Part shown: in pieces, positions 22,777 to 31,301 of the stretch
Numbering within the stretch: the first letter of the stretch is position 1
How the letters are laid out: every line of letters starts with the position of its first letter
Position numbers and translations under genes: made by a program
Virus record (IMG/VR): IMGVR_UViG_3300047446_000100
Span: 1-35,329 of that record
Length of the DNA stretch: 35,329 nt
Strand: one strand, 5' to 3'
Source of the DNA: a virus
The notes under the pieces: generated by a model
Seen by the model: the letters and a program-made list of their open reading frames with translations, nothing else
Database searches by the model: none
What the model was told of the DNA's origin: nothing

Positions 22777-23450
22777 TTTCCGAAGATCTCCAGGTACAGG
22801 TTTTTGATTTCGAGCGCGGCCAGCGGGTCGAACTCGCGGCCCGTCAGCTCATGCACGCCAAGCCCGCGGGCCATTGCAAATTTGAACGCGACGCGCGTGC
22901 CGACGCGGTCCTTCAGCAGAGGCACATGGGCCTTGAACTGTTCGAGGCCTTCGATCATTTCGTTGAGAATCCGCTTGCTGCCCGACGACTTGTTCAGCAG
23001 GATGCCGATCTTCAGCTTCCGTCTGAGCGACCGCTCCAGCTCGTCGACCACGCCCGCGAGCTTAGGCACGGTGTTCAGATCGGCCGGCGACGGCTCCAGC
23101 GGCACGACGATCCGGTCTGCGGCCACCATCGCGGCGCGGAAAAGGTCTGTGTCCTTGCCGCCCACGTCGATGAACACGTCGCTATATTCGCCCAGGAGCT
23201 TGTCCAGCTCGCGAGCAAACGCGTCACGCGGCTTTTCCCGCGCCTTTGGCTCTAGCGTCTTAACGTCCACCGTAGGCAGTTGAGGGTTGTCCTCGGCGCG
23301 CGTCTCACCCCAAACCACGCTGGTCCCCTGCCCGTCCAGGTCGAAGATCACACACTTGGACCTCAAGCCCGCCCGCACGGCGGCTACGCTCTGCGTTAGC
23401 GTGCTCTTCCCCGGCCCGCCCTTCTCGGCGGCTATCACGACGACACTCAT
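22773..23450 (-). CDS. parA: ParA-family partition ATPase, 225 aa
   Basis: Deviant Walker A EKGGPGKST (residues 9-17, with the ParA-type Lys at 10), Walker A' FDLDGQGTS, and Walker B FIDVGGKD with the downstream VPLEPSPADL helix. The size is that of small type Ib ParA/ParF proteins, without an N-terminal HTH. The start at 23450 has AGGA eight bases before it; the reading from 23558 adds a non-conserved extension and is rejected. With the RHH protein it should segregate the plasmid form of the phage. Confidence 0.93.
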   Translation of the reverse strand: MSVVVIAAEKGGPGKSTLTQSVAAVRAGLRSKCVIFDLDGQGTSVVWGETRAEDNPQLPTVDVKTLEPKAREKPRDAFARELDKLLGEYSDVFIDVGGKDTDLFRAAMVAADRIVVPLEPSPADLNTVPKLAGVVDELERSLRRKLKIGILLNKSSGSKRILNEMIEGLEQFKAHVPLLKDRVGTRVAFKFAMARGLGVHELTGREFDPLAALEIKNLYLEIFGK

Positions 23451-23461
23451 GGTCACTTCCT

Positions 23462-23479
23462 CAACGTGGTGGATTGTTG
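23462..23479 (-). promoter_or_regulatory. TCCACCAC leader hairpin before parA
   Basis: On the - strand CAAC pairs with GTTG around a ten-base loop that contains TCCACCAC. The stem is only four bases, so folding is uncertain, but loop sequence and position 12-29 bases before the start match the other elements. Confidence 0.4.
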
Positions 23480-23535
23480 CAAGAGGATAAGGGATCGAGC
23501 GAGACAGATCAACGTCGTGGATGACACTTGACTCG

Positions 23536-23576
23536 ATTATATGCGACCTAGACAACAAACTAGCTAACTAGCTAGT
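23536..23576 (-). promoter_or_regulatory. parA promoter and palindromic operator
   Basis: TATAAT is on the - strand at 23541-23536. The -35 zone is covered by ACTAGCTA-AC-TAGCTAGT (23559-23576), an 18-bp near-perfect palindrome, with CTAGTCG copies alongside. This fits an autoregulated par operon; the same array could also be the centromere. Confidence 0.65.
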
Positions 23577-23596
23577 CGCACGCCTAGTCGTACATA

Positions 23597-23622
23597 AGAA
23601 AAAGCCCGCACTTAGCGGGCTT
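23597..23622 (-). terminator. Terminator of the tail/lysis operon
   Basis: AAGCCCGC (23602-23609) pairs with GCGGGCTT (23615-23622). Read on the - strand it is followed by TTTTTCTTAT. It separates the adsorption genes from the parA promoter. An A-rich side on the + strand makes it partly bidirectional. Confidence 0.85.
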
Positions 23623-23643
23623 GAAAAATAGGCTGAGTGACGC

Positions 23644-24369
23644 CTACGCGGGGTTAAAGCTGATGTTAAAGGTGCCATTAAAGTAAGACTTGCTGAGAGT
23701 CCCCGTTAAGGCTCCCGTTGCGCCTGCCGGCGTGGCTGCGTTGTACGCCGCGAAGATAGACTGCGATTCGCCAATGATGTAGCCGTTGTAGTTACCTGTG
23801 ACTGCGGGCAGCTGTGTGTAACCACCGGGAGGCGTCCATCCGTTCGCCACCGTGCCTGAATAGTTGGACCCCGTGGCGGCAACCAGCAATTCGAACCCTG
23901 CGACCGCCCGCGTAAGCGTCGCGAAGGTTGTCGTGACGGAGTTGGCCTTAGCATTCGTGGGGTTTATCCCGCCGAACGGATTGCTTTGTGACACGCCCGA
24001 CAGCTGGATGCACGCCACGCTGACGGCGTTGATGGTTGGACTACCGAACGAATAGCTTGCTGGCTCGCTTGCCGTCGCTATCTTGTAATAGCACGCCACC
24101 CAACCGTAGTTGTTGTGGCTTGAATACTGATACGACTTCCACAACGTCCAGCCAGCAGGCGCGATGGAGATCGCGGAGGACATGTCGTCGACCACCAGGT
24201 AGGCAAACAACAGGTTCCCCGCGACGATATTCGCGGGCGCCGGCAGGGTGGCGTACGCGTTACCGGCGTTGCCAGCGGTTGTGAGGGCATACGCGCTCGA
24301 TGTCGAGACGAGCGCAATGCCGCCCCCACCGCTGGGCGGGGCGCGGTATCGGAACGGTGATGGGATCAC
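23644..24369 (-). CDS. Distal tail/fibre protein, probable receptor-binding beta domain, 241 aa
   Basis: It starts at GTG 24369, overlapping the collagen-like gene's TGA (GTGA), with GGGAG seven bases upstream. The protein is rich in Gly, Ser, Thr, Asn and aromatic residues with alternating strands (NLLFAYLVVDD, GWVACYYKIATASEP, VACIQLSGV, FELLVAATGSNYSG), typical of phage receptor-binding or lectin-like tips. No Cys clusters. As the last gene of the fibre operon it may form the tip of the collagen-like fibre. The exact family is not recognised. Confidence 0.75.
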   Translation of the reverse strand: MIPSPFRYRAPPSGGGGIALVSTSSAYALTTAGNAGNAYATLPAPANIVAGNLLFAYLVVDDMSSAISIAPAGWTLWKSYQYSSHNNYGWVACYYKIATASEPASYSFGSPTINAVSVACIQLSGVSQSNPFGGINPTNAKANSVTTTFATLTRAVAGFELLVAATGSNYSGTVANGWTPPGGYTQLPAVTGNYNGYIIGESQSIFAAYNAATPAGATGALTGTLSKSYFNGTFNISFNPA

Positions 24370-25655
24370 GTCAGGTCTCCCAGCACGAGCCATGTGTCGG
24401 TGTCGACCTTCCACAGCGTCGCGGCGGAATACTGCGCGCGCAGCGTGAGCGACGAGCTGGTGCGCAGCGTCACGCCCGCCCCCGCGGCGATCGTGGTCTG
24501 CCCCGCGCCGAGCTGGCCGACGAGGATCATGGTGCCGATCGGGAAGGCCACGCTGGCGTTCGGCGGAACGGTCACCGTGTTCGCCGTGGCCACGTTCATC
24601 GGCACGCCCCCCTGATAGGCCGGGGAGGGCGCATCGGTCAATGCCAGTGTCTTCGACGCCGTGACGATCGAGCCGGGTAGCGGGACAGCTCCAGGGCCAG
24701 TAGCGCCGGTCGCACCCGTGTCGCCCTTCAAGCCCTGCGAACCGGTCGGCCCCGCCACCCCCTGCGCCCCCTGTGCTCCGGTGTCGCCCTTCACGCCCTG
24801 AACACCCTGGGTGCCTTGCGGCCCCTGGATGCCCTGCGCGCCCGCCGCGCCCGTGTCGCCCTTCAAGCCCTGCGGCCCCTGCGCGCCGGTATCGCCTTTG
24901 ATACCCTGGGTGCCTTGCTGACCGGGGTCGCCCTGGTCACCCTTCGGCCCTTGGATACCCTGCGCACCTTGGGCGCCCGTGTCGCCTTTCTCGCCTTGGA
25001 TACCCTGCGGCCCCTGCGCGCCAGTGTCGCCCTTCGCGCCATCCTGCCCAGCGATACCCTGTGGGCCGGCCACGCCCTGCGGGCCTTGAGGGCCAGGGCT
25101 TCCGTCCGTGCCGCTCCCAGCTGGTCCCATCGGGCCAATCGCCCCCTGTGCGCCGGGATCGCCCGTGTCGCCCTTCACGCCGGGAATGCCTTGTGGACCC
25201 TGCGCGCCGTCCGCGCCAGTGTCTCCCTTCAGTCCCTGTGGACCTTGCGGGCCTGCGTCGCCCTGATCACCCTTCGGCCCCTGCAAACCCTGCGGCCCAG
25301 TGTCGCCCTGCACTCCAGGAATGCCCTGCGGCCCCTGCGCGCCAGCGTCGCCTTTCTCACCCTGGATGCCCTGCGGCCCGTGATCACCGAGGTCGCCCTT
25401 CGGGCCAGCCACGCCCTGCGGACCTTCCGGACCCTGCTCACCTTGTGCGCCAGCTGGGCCGATACCGCCCACGTCGCCAGGATCTCCCTTCGGCCCCTGA
25501 AGACCGGGCGCGCGGATCTCGATCGTCTTCGTGAGTGGGTGTGCATCGACCTGATTCGACCCGCTCGGGGACAGCTCGACCTGTTGGTTGAGCTGCCGCA
25601 CTTCAACGCTGTTGTGCAGCGTCGGATGGAGTTCGACCACATTGGTATCGCTCAT
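24366..25655 (-). CDS. Collagen-like tail fibre protein, 429 aa
   Basis: Residues 51-322 are an almost unbroken run of about 90 Gly-X-Y triplets, with one interruption near residue 181. Pro and Gln are common, and many triplets carry the ionic GPKGDPG / GEKGD pattern that stabilises bacterial and phage collagen-like trimers. The first 50 residues are a non-collagen head that presumably attaches to the tail, and residues 323-429 form a beta-rich C-terminal cap ([20 protein letters not shown]), likely the trimerisation or receptor-binding part. The start at 25655 overlaps the preceding stop. Confidence 0.9.
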   Translation of the reverse strand: MSDTNVVELHPTLHNSVEVRQLNQQVELSPSGSNQVDAHPLTKTIEIRAPGLQGPKGDPGDVGGIGPAGAQGEQGPEGPQGVAGPKGDLGDHGPQGIQGEKGDAGAQGPQGIPGVQGDTGPQGLQGPKGDQGDAGPQGPQGLKGDTGADGAQGPQGIPGVKGDTGDPGAQGAIGPMGPAGSGTDGSPGPQGPQGVAGPQGIAGQDGAKGDTGAQGPQGIQGEKGDTGAQGAQGIQGPKGDQGDPGQQGTQGIKGDTGAQGPQGLKGDTGAAGAQGIQGPQGTQGVQGVKGDTGAQGAQGVAGPTGSQGLKGDTGATGATGPGAVPLPGSIVTASKTLALTDAPSPAYQGGVPMNVATANTVTVPPNASVAFPIGTMILVGQLGAGQTTIAAGAGVTLRTSSSLTLRAQYSAATLWKVDTDTWLVLGDLT

Positions 25656-25972
25656 TCGAGGCTCCACGTTCCCTTGAGCACTCGATCGACGAACGTACCG
25701 TTGATCAACTCGAAGCGATAGGTGCCACCTTCATCCGGGAGCGCTCCGGTCTCGACGGCCGTCAGCTCAAGCATGATCGAACCCTCAGCAGACAGCGTCA
25801 CGCCGTCCGGAGATGTTTTCTTCAGGACTACTGCACCATTCACATCGAACAGCGTCAGCACCCCGACCATGTTGTCGAACTTGATCGGGTCCGACGCGAT
25901 GTCGCGATAGATGATCGGCAGGCGAAACGTAGCGCCTTTCTCGATCGGAAGGTTGTAGCGGCCAGCTGGCAT
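25652..25972 (-). CDS. Tail-associated hypothetical protein, 106 aa
   Basis: A beta-rich small protein: NLPIEKGATFRLPIIYRD, VGVLTLFDVNGAVVLKK, IMLELTAVETGAL, TYRFELINGTFVDRVLKGTW. This resembles small baseplate or fibre-adaptor proteins that precede fibre genes, where a 'YNL.I.qGaTf' opening is frequent. AAGGA sits about nine bases before the ATG. The stop overlaps the start of the collagen-like gene, supporting a joint assembly role. Function is inferred from position and pattern only. Confidence 0.75.
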   Translation of the reverse strand: MPAGRYNLPIEKGATFRLPIIYRDIASDPIKFDNMVGVLTLFDVNGAVVLKKTSPDGVTLSAEGSIMLELTAVETGALPDEGGTYRFELINGTFVDRVLKGTWSLE

Positions 25973-25990
25973 GATCCATTTCCTTGTAGA

Positions 25991-26010
25991 CGCCCGGTGG
26001 TGGACGGGCG
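25991..26010 (-). promoter_or_regulatory. Hairpin with TCCACCAC loop
   Basis: On the - strand CGCCCG pairs perfectly with CGGGCG around the loop TCCACCAC (+ 26004-25997). It lies 19-38 bases before the ATG at 25972, between two structural genes in the same operon. Confidence 0.6.
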
Positions 26011-26017
26011 GTATTCG

Positions 26018-26572
26018 TTAAAACTTTTGAGGCTCGTCGTGCCCCAGCGGGTTCGGTTTGACGCGCGGCTGGTCGTCGACAAAAGGCAGTAGCTGCTGCC
26101 CGTTGCTCTTCGTCACAGTCATGCGATACCAGAGGCGCGTGCAGTCTCCGAACGGCGTCTCAACGTCTTCACCAGCAACGGTGGACACTGCGCGCACGAC
26201 AGCAACGACCGGCATGTCCAACAGGAAGGGGTTGACCTCCCCGAGATCCGGCAGGCCGACGATCAGCTTCTCCTGTTGTGAACACAGCACTTCGACATAC
26301 CCGCGTGCGAGACTCCGCGACGAGGGCGCGGTCGTAGCACTAGCCACGAGATCGACGTTCATCTTCGTGAGCGCTCGACCCGCTGGTTTCCCGGTCGGCT
26401 CGGTGAGGGCTTCGAGCTGCACCTTGCGCACTTGCATCGCGGCTTCGGCGACGCCGAGCGTCTGCACGACCTCAGCAGAGACCTTCGTGACCTGACGTGC
26501 TTCGGGCGTGGAGGCCTGGCTCGCCAGAACCTCCCGCTGCACCTTCGTGATGCGCTTGAGGGCGGTCGCCAT
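26018..26572 (-). CDS. Virion-type protein with five exact 20-residue repeats, 184 aa
   Basis: The first 100 residues consist of five units of exactly 20 residues with Lys/Arg at positions 10, 30, 50, 70 and 90: ITKVQREVLAS, VTKVSAEVVQT, VRKVQLEALTE, LTKMNVDLVAS and LARGYVEVLCS. Each reads as a strand within a beta-repeat. The C-terminal 85 residues form a separate domain (VVAVVRAVSTVAGEDVE, RLWYRMTV). I recall similar RVTQxxxEVL units in virion proteins of large phages, so a structural role fits, but no named family is certain. The ATG overlaps the neighbouring gene by one base. Confidence 0.78.
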   Translation of the reverse strand: MATALKRITKVQREVLASQASTPEARQVTKVSAEVVQTLGVAEAAMQVRKVQLEALTEPTGKPAGRALTKMNVDLVASATTAPSSRSLARGYVEVLCSQQEKLIVGLPDLGEVNPFLLDMPVVAVVRAVSTVAGEDVETPFGDCTRLWYRMTVTKSNGQQLLPFVDDQPRVKPNPLGHDEPQKF

Positions 26573-27663
26573 TAGTCACCCACGCCGGCCTGCGCCGTGT
26601 TCACGTTTGCAGCCACCCAGACGTTGCCAGACGGGTCGCGGGGGAACGGCGTCTGTGAGAGCTTGTTGACACCGTTGGCGAGCAGCACGGACGCCCCGGT
26701 GCCTACCGTGCCGGCGAGCTTCACCTTCGGCAGAATGCTCAGCGACGTGGAGCCGGGGTTCTGTCCGAACAGGTTCAGGACGAGGGCGGTGATTGCGTTC
26801 GGCACGAAGGGCAGGGCGGGGAACTTGAACAGTTCCAGCTTGCCGGTGTTCGCCGCCGCGTCGCTCACGTAGCTGGCTGCGTTGTACGAGCCAGACACGA
26901 GACCGAAGTGCGTGCCTACCGCGCTCGGCGTGAAGTCGATGCTGTCGCCGTCAGCGTTCGGATCGAGTGTGACGATGCGCTGCGGCCCGATCGGGAACGT
27001 GGTGACATCGCTGGCCGGTGTGCCAGTCGCGTCCCACAGGATGAAGTCGTCGAACCACATGTGGGCGTTCGCGTTGTTCGGCGCACCGTTCCACACGTTG
27101 ACGTTGCCGTTCAGCGACGTGACACCCGCCACAGCAGTCGCGCCCGTGTAGACGAGATCTTGAATGCCATCGACGTAGATCGTGCAGCTGCCGTTCGCAG
27201 CGTTCGACGAGATCTTCAGCTGGACCTCGACCCAGTGTTGCCGACCATCGAGCAGGTTCGCACGGCCCGCTGCTTGCAGCCCGAGGTTGTTCGAGCCGAG
27301 CAGACCCATGACGAGGTTGCCGCCGCCGTTGGCGGGGTTCAGATACAGCAGGCCTGCGAGCAGCGCACTCGCGCCGAGGTTGTTCGGCAGTGCGACGATC
27401 GGCTTGCCTGCGGTGATCGAGTCGTAGCTGTCGGTGGCGACGGCCTTGAAGTTGAAGCCGAAGTTGAAGACGGTTTCATACTTCACCTTCGTCGGGAACA
27501 GCGGCGTCGCGAGCGACTGGAGCGTCAGGCCCGCAGCGTGCAGCGAGCCGCCGCCGAAGCGGCCGGCTGTCGGGTCGAACGCCATCGAGCAAGCTGCCCA
27601 CTTGAAGGTGACATCTGCGACAGTTGCGTAGCTGTCCATGCCATCGGTGAAAAGAATCGACAT
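26572..27663 (-). CDS. ConA/laminin-G-like tail protein, 363 aa
   Basis: The start at 27663 has GAGG about five bases upstream; the longer reading from 27726 overlaps the preceding gene. Residues 1-200 read as a concanavalin A-like jelly roll, with the characteristic HWVEVQLKISS, GSCTIYVDGIQD and MWFDDFILWD strands. The C-terminal 140 residues are a second beta-rich domain (FGLVSGSYNAASYVSDAAAN, ALVLNLFGQN). Such proteins bind surface glycans on tails or fibres. It lies between the GH114-like spike and the repeat protein. No catalytic residues are identified. Confidence 0.8.
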   Translation of the reverse strand: MSILFTDGMDSYATVADVTFKWAACSMAFDPTAGRFGGGSLHAAGLTLQSLATPLFPTKVKYETVFNFGFNFKAVATDSYDSITAGKPIVALPNNLGASALLAGLLYLNPANGGGNLVMGLLGSNNLGLQAAGRANLLDGRQHWVEVQLKISSNAANGSCTIYVDGIQDLVYTGATAVAGVTSLNGNVNVWNGAPNNANAHMWFDDFILWDATGTPASDVTTFPIGPQRIVTLDPNADGDSIDFTPSAVGTHFGLVSGSYNAASYVSDAAANTGKLELFKFPALPFVPNAITALVLNLFGQNPGSTSLSILPKVKLAGTVGTGASVLLANGVNKLSQTPFPRDPSGNVWVAANVNTAQAGVGD

Positions 27664-27674
27664 ATATGCCTCGT

Positions 27675-30596
27675 TTAGCGGTGTGGTGTGCCGTCCGTCA
27701 GACCGCCGTGTCGCAGGAGTGCCCACACGTTGGAGCGGATCGCTGCGGCGACGGTCGTCTGCATCGGGTTGTTGGGAAGCGGATCGTCGAGATTGATCGT
27801 CGAGGACCAGCTCATGAAGCCTTCGGCCATGTTCGTGTCGAAGATGAACTGGCGAAGCGCATCGCCGTCTGGACCGTTCGAGCAGTAGTTCAACGACAGA
27901 ACATCGAAGATGTGATCTCTGCGCAGCTCGCGCAACATCGTCTTGATGCCCTGGTTGAATTCGATCGAGTCCGGATCAGTGATCGGCGAGTAGATGCCAG
28001 TGTCGAAGTTGTAATCGACCAGCCAGCTCTCGAACATCACGTAGCTGCAAGACGAGATGATCTTCGGCAGCACGGTGAAGCCACGGTTAGAGCAGAAGAG
28101 GGCGTTAGGCCAGAGTGCTTTCAGGCTGTTGATCACGTCTGCCATTGCCTGCTGAAATTGCGCAGACGGGTACACGTCCACGGTATCAACCGTGTCCATG
28201 AAGAGGCCATCGCATTGCAGGCCTTTGCGCGTGTACGTCAGCAGCAGGTTCGAACCAGCGGTGAGTGCAGCGTGACCCGCATCGACGCCCGCGTTGGTCG
28301 GCAGCGTGAAGGCGCCCGTTACCTTGTCGTAGTTGTAGTCGAGGTTGAGCTTGTACGTGAACGTGCCATCCGCGCTGGTCAAGATCAGATCTTCAGCATC
28401 GTCGATCGGCCAGTCGTTCGCGCGGAAGGAGAACAGCGACGCACCGTATGCAGCGATCGTCTTCAGTTCGTTCGTGTGCTTCACAGGTGCGTTGAGCACC
28501 GTGGGTAGGTACTGCGTCTGGAGCTTCTGCTTCCATCGCGGCGCGAGCGGATTGACGAACGTCGAACCCCAGATACCGTTCTGGTCCGGGAAGTCTTCAG
28601 TCAACGCAAAGTCCTGGCCCCAGCCTACGTCCGGAGCCGTCCACTTCGGGCACTTCTTGTTGACCGGCGTGTACTTCGAGCAGCTGGAATTCGTGCAGGC
28701 CGACATGGCGTCACGCTGCCAGTTGTTCGCGCTCGTGAAGCCACCGCCGCACTTACCGCCTGCGCTTTGCGTCACGTAGCCGGCGCGTGAGTCGAACGTG
28801 CAGGCGAGGCTACAGCGCCCGCGACCTGTGAAGTATTCGGCGCGGCCGATCTGGCATTGCTTCAGCCCCTGCGTGCGTTGAAGATCAAGATTGCATTCAT
28901 TCGGTTCGCCGAAGCCGTTGCCGCCCTTGTTGTAGTACGAGGCGTAGCCGCCCGTGCCTTGTCCATCATCGACATACGGGCCAAGGGGCGAGGTAGGGTT
29001 ATAGATGTCCTGCAAGACGCCATCTTCCTCTCCGAAGGAGACGTAACCTAGAACCTTGATCCCTCTGCTTTGGAAGTCAGCGACTTCCTTTGCCGACACA
29101 CCGTTCGGGTCAATCACGACGAGGTCGTAATCCGCCAGCAGGCTGTGCTTGCCAGACTGGTAGTAGACCGCGAAGGTGGGGAAGCGAGCGTAAGCGTTCG
29201 CTCCTTTGACGGTAGCGTTGTCGCGCGGCAGCGTCAGATCCTTCCGGCTCGGGTCAGGGTTCTGCCACTGCACACCAAGGATCGGATCGACCCACGAGTC
29301 CACTGCGAAGGGCGGGATACCGTTGAACGAGTAGTTCAGGAAAATCGTTTCGTTGACCTGGCTGTACATGTCAACGGATGTGCCCGCGATCTGCGTCATC
29401 ACGAACGGCTTAGAGGCCGCAAGGAGAGACGTGATCACCACCGTCTTCAGACCAGCGGGAAGGCCGCTGATCGTCTGCACGGCTAGGAAGCCTCCACCGT
29501 TAGCGTCGTTCGATGTCAGCGTTCCGTAGTTGACGCCCGCGACTGTCACGCTGGCCGTGCCCCAGCCGAAGTCACGCATCAACGTGAAGTCGAGCGAGGT
29601 CGCGGCGGTGCTGAAGGAGATCGTCTTGTTCGCGCCGTTCGAGATCACACGCGTCGAGCCATCGGGTGTGGCTGTGTCCACCGACCAGGCTGACGAGTTC
29701 GGGCCGAAGGTCAGCACATTGCTGGTCATCAGATAGGCGAACGGCGTGCTCACCTGGACGGCGCCGGCAGGATCCCGGTACAGGCCCGAGAGGTACAGCG
29801 GGAAGGCCACGTTGTCGGCCTGCCCGGTGCCGTCGACCATGTAGTCGAGATCGAACTGCGTACCCGGTGCGATCGTGCCGATGGTGACCGGCGTCGGGAA
29901 GGCGCTGCCATCCTGCTTCGTCAGTGCGGCCGGCAGGCTCAGCGAGACGCTGAGCGCGTTCTGCGTGCCTTTGTTCGCCAGCGAGAAGCGGCCCTTGTTC
30001 TGGCCAGTGGCCTTCCAGCCGCTCAGCATCAACGGCTGCTTGTTGTAAGAGCGCACCTTGGCGCCGGCCAGCACGAAGAAGGCATCCGCACCGCTGTTGT
30101 TCGCGTAGACATCGACCTTGTGCAGACCGGGAGTCAGGCCGTCAGCAACCAGCACATCGAGGTACTGGTGCGCGCCGTCGCCGTTCAGGCCGGGGTAGGT
30201 CGCTGTATCGACATTGCTCGTGAGCGTATCGAGCGCGGTCTTCAGACCCATCGTGCTCGGCTTCTGGCCGTCGATGTAGATCGACGCGGAACCCCAGCCG
30301 TAGTCCAGCTCGATGCGCAGCACGAGCGCGGTGCCGTTGAAGTTCAACGTCGCCTTGCCTTTGGTCGCGTATAGGCGCGGCTCCTGCTGCGCGGCGTCCA
30401 TCGTGTTGTCGCCTTCGTCCACCGCCCACGCGCCCTTGATGGTCGAGGAAGACCCCGGCATCGAGAACGTGTTCGCCTGGACGAAAGCGCTGGCCGGGAA
30501 GAACTGGTCGCGCAGGTTCGCCGGGTCCAGCCCCTGGTTGAAGGAGCCGGGATAGAGCTGGAGGAAGTCGTTGACTGAGTCCCACGGTGGTCGCAT
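27675..30596 (-). CDS. Tailspike-like protein with GH114-like barrel, 973 aa
   Basis: Residues 1-410 are beta-sandwich modules, including an internal duplication (DYGWGSASIYIDG at 98-110 and DFGWGTASVTVAG at 342-354). Residues 470-930 resemble GH114 (endo-alpha-1,4-polygalactosaminidase, spherulin-4-like) TIM barrels: YDLVVIDPNGVSAKEVADFQ, GIKVLGYVSFGEED, CDGLFMDTVDTVD (Asp801), CSNRGF. A Cys-rich insertion at about 568-649 holds eight Cys. This predicts depolymerisation of a galactosamine-type surface polysaccharide. The start at 30596 follows the previous TAA with GGGGG in front. The enzyme assignment is by motif pattern, not search. Confidence 0.8.
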   Translation of the reverse strand: MRPPWDSVNDFLQLYPGSFNQGLDPANLRDQFFPASAFVQANTFSMPGSSSTIKGAWAVDEGDNTMDAAQQEPRLYATKGKATLNFNGTALVLRIELDYGWGSASIYIDGQKPSTMGLKTALDTLTSNVDTATYPGLNGDGAHQYLDVLVADGLTPGLHKVDVYANNSGADAFFVLAGAKVRSYNKQPLMLSGWKATGQNKGRFSLANKGTQNALSVSLSLPAALTKQDGSAFPTPVTIGTIAPGTQFDLDYMVDGTGQADNVAFPLYLSGLYRDPAGAVQVSTPFAYLMTSNVLTFGPNSSAWSVDTATPDGSTRVISNGANKTISFSTAATSLDFTLMRDFGWGTASVTVAGVNYGTLTSNDANGGGFLAVQTISGLPAGLKTVVITSLLAASKPFVMTQIAGTSVDMYSQVNETIFLNYSFNGIPPFAVDSWVDPILGVQWQNPDPSRKDLTLPRDNATVKGANAYARFPTFAVYYQSGKHSLLADYDLVVIDPNGVSAKEVADFQSRGIKVLGYVSFGEEDGVLQDIYNPTSPLGPYVDDGQGTGGYASYYNKGGNGFGEPNECNLDLQRTQGLKQCQIGRAEYFTGRGRCSLACTFDSRAGYVTQSAGGKCGGGFTSANNWQRDAMSACTNSSCSKYTPVNKKCPKWTAPDVGWGQDFALTEDFPDQNGIWGSTFVNPLAPRWKQKLQTQYLPTVLNAPVKHTNELKTIAAYGASLFSFRANDWPIDDAEDLILTSADGTFTYKLNLDYNYDKVTGAFTLPTNAGVDAGHAALTAGSNLLLTYTRKGLQCDGLFMDTVDTVDVYPSAQFQQAMADVINSLKALWPNALFCSNRGFTVLPKIISSCSYVMFESWLVDYNFDTGIYSPITDPDSIEFNQGIKTMLRELRRDHIFDVLSLNYCSNGPDGDALRQFIFDTNMAEGFMSWSSTINLDDPLPNNPMQTTVAAAIRSNVWALLRHGGLTDGTPHR

Positions 30597-31301
30597 TTAA
30601 ACCCCCGTCGAGACCGTGCGCAGCAGCGCGCCGGAGATCGTCGTGCTCGACGCCTGGTTATAGAACTTGAACACGAGCTTGTTCGTCGGGGCCAGTTTGT
30701 CCACCGTGAAGGGGCGGCTGTCGCGGTACGACGCGGCGAGCTGCGCGGCGCTCGCATAGATCACGGTGTCGATGCCGCCGCTGTCGCGTTCGCAGATCTC
30801 GACGCGGTACGGATCAGTCGTCTGCACGACGATTCGCAGCGACTGGAACATTACCGTGGGCTTGCCGAAGGAGGGCACAGAGCCAGTCATGTCCAGCTCG
30901 GCATGCGCGCCGGCTGCTACATCCGGGATCTGGTACGAGAACACGTCATAGAAGCTGTCGCCCTTCGGGCCGGCAGGACCAGCAGGCCCCGCTGCGCCGT
31001 CCACGCCCTTCGGCCCAGGATCGCCCGGTGCGCCGTCGAGGCCGCGGTCGCCGGTGTTCCCCCTCAGCGAGTAGCCAGCGGGCCACAGGCCGTTGGCTTT
31101 CGGGCCGTAGAAGTATCCGTTGTCGTCGTTCATGTACGAGTCGCCGTCGACACCGATGTCGTTCGACGGCGCACCGCTTCCATGTATGAGCTTTACTGGC
31201 ATGTTGGAACCGAGATTGTTATAGACCGGCGCAATGACCAGCACGATAGGCTGGCCATCCGGGTTGACTGGCGCGACGGAGAGCGGGGTCGCGATGGTCA
31301 T
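30597..31301 (-). CDS. Short collagen-like tail protein, 234 aa
   Basis: The N-terminal half carries the tail-fibre motif in which GAPSNDIGVDGDSYMND precedes YGPK and a Trp (residues 43-73), common next to fibre collagen segments. A short Gly-X-Y run spans 81-115 (GNTGDRGLDGAPGDPGPKG). The C-terminal half is beta-rich (FQSLRIVVQTTDPYRVEICER). It likely links tail and spike. ATG at 31301 overlaps the Rz stop region by four bases. Confidence 0.82.
   Translation of the reverse strand: MTIATPLSVAPVNPDGQPIVLVIAPVYNNLGSNMPVKLIHGSGAPSNDIGVDGDSYMNDDNGYFYGPKANGLWPAGYSLRGNTGDRGLDGAPGDPGPKGVDGAAGPAGPAGPKGDSFYDVFSYQIPDVAAGAHAELDMTGSVPSFGKPTVMFQSLRIVVQTTDPYRVEICERDSGGIDTVIYASAAQLAASYRDSRPFTVDKLAPTNKLVFKFYNQASSTTISGALLRTVSTGV

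Noticed and set aside
24700-25510. Dense short repeats in the DNA that could be a satellite or tandem array
   Set aside because: They are the coding repetition of the Gly-X-Y triplets in the collagen-like fibre gene.
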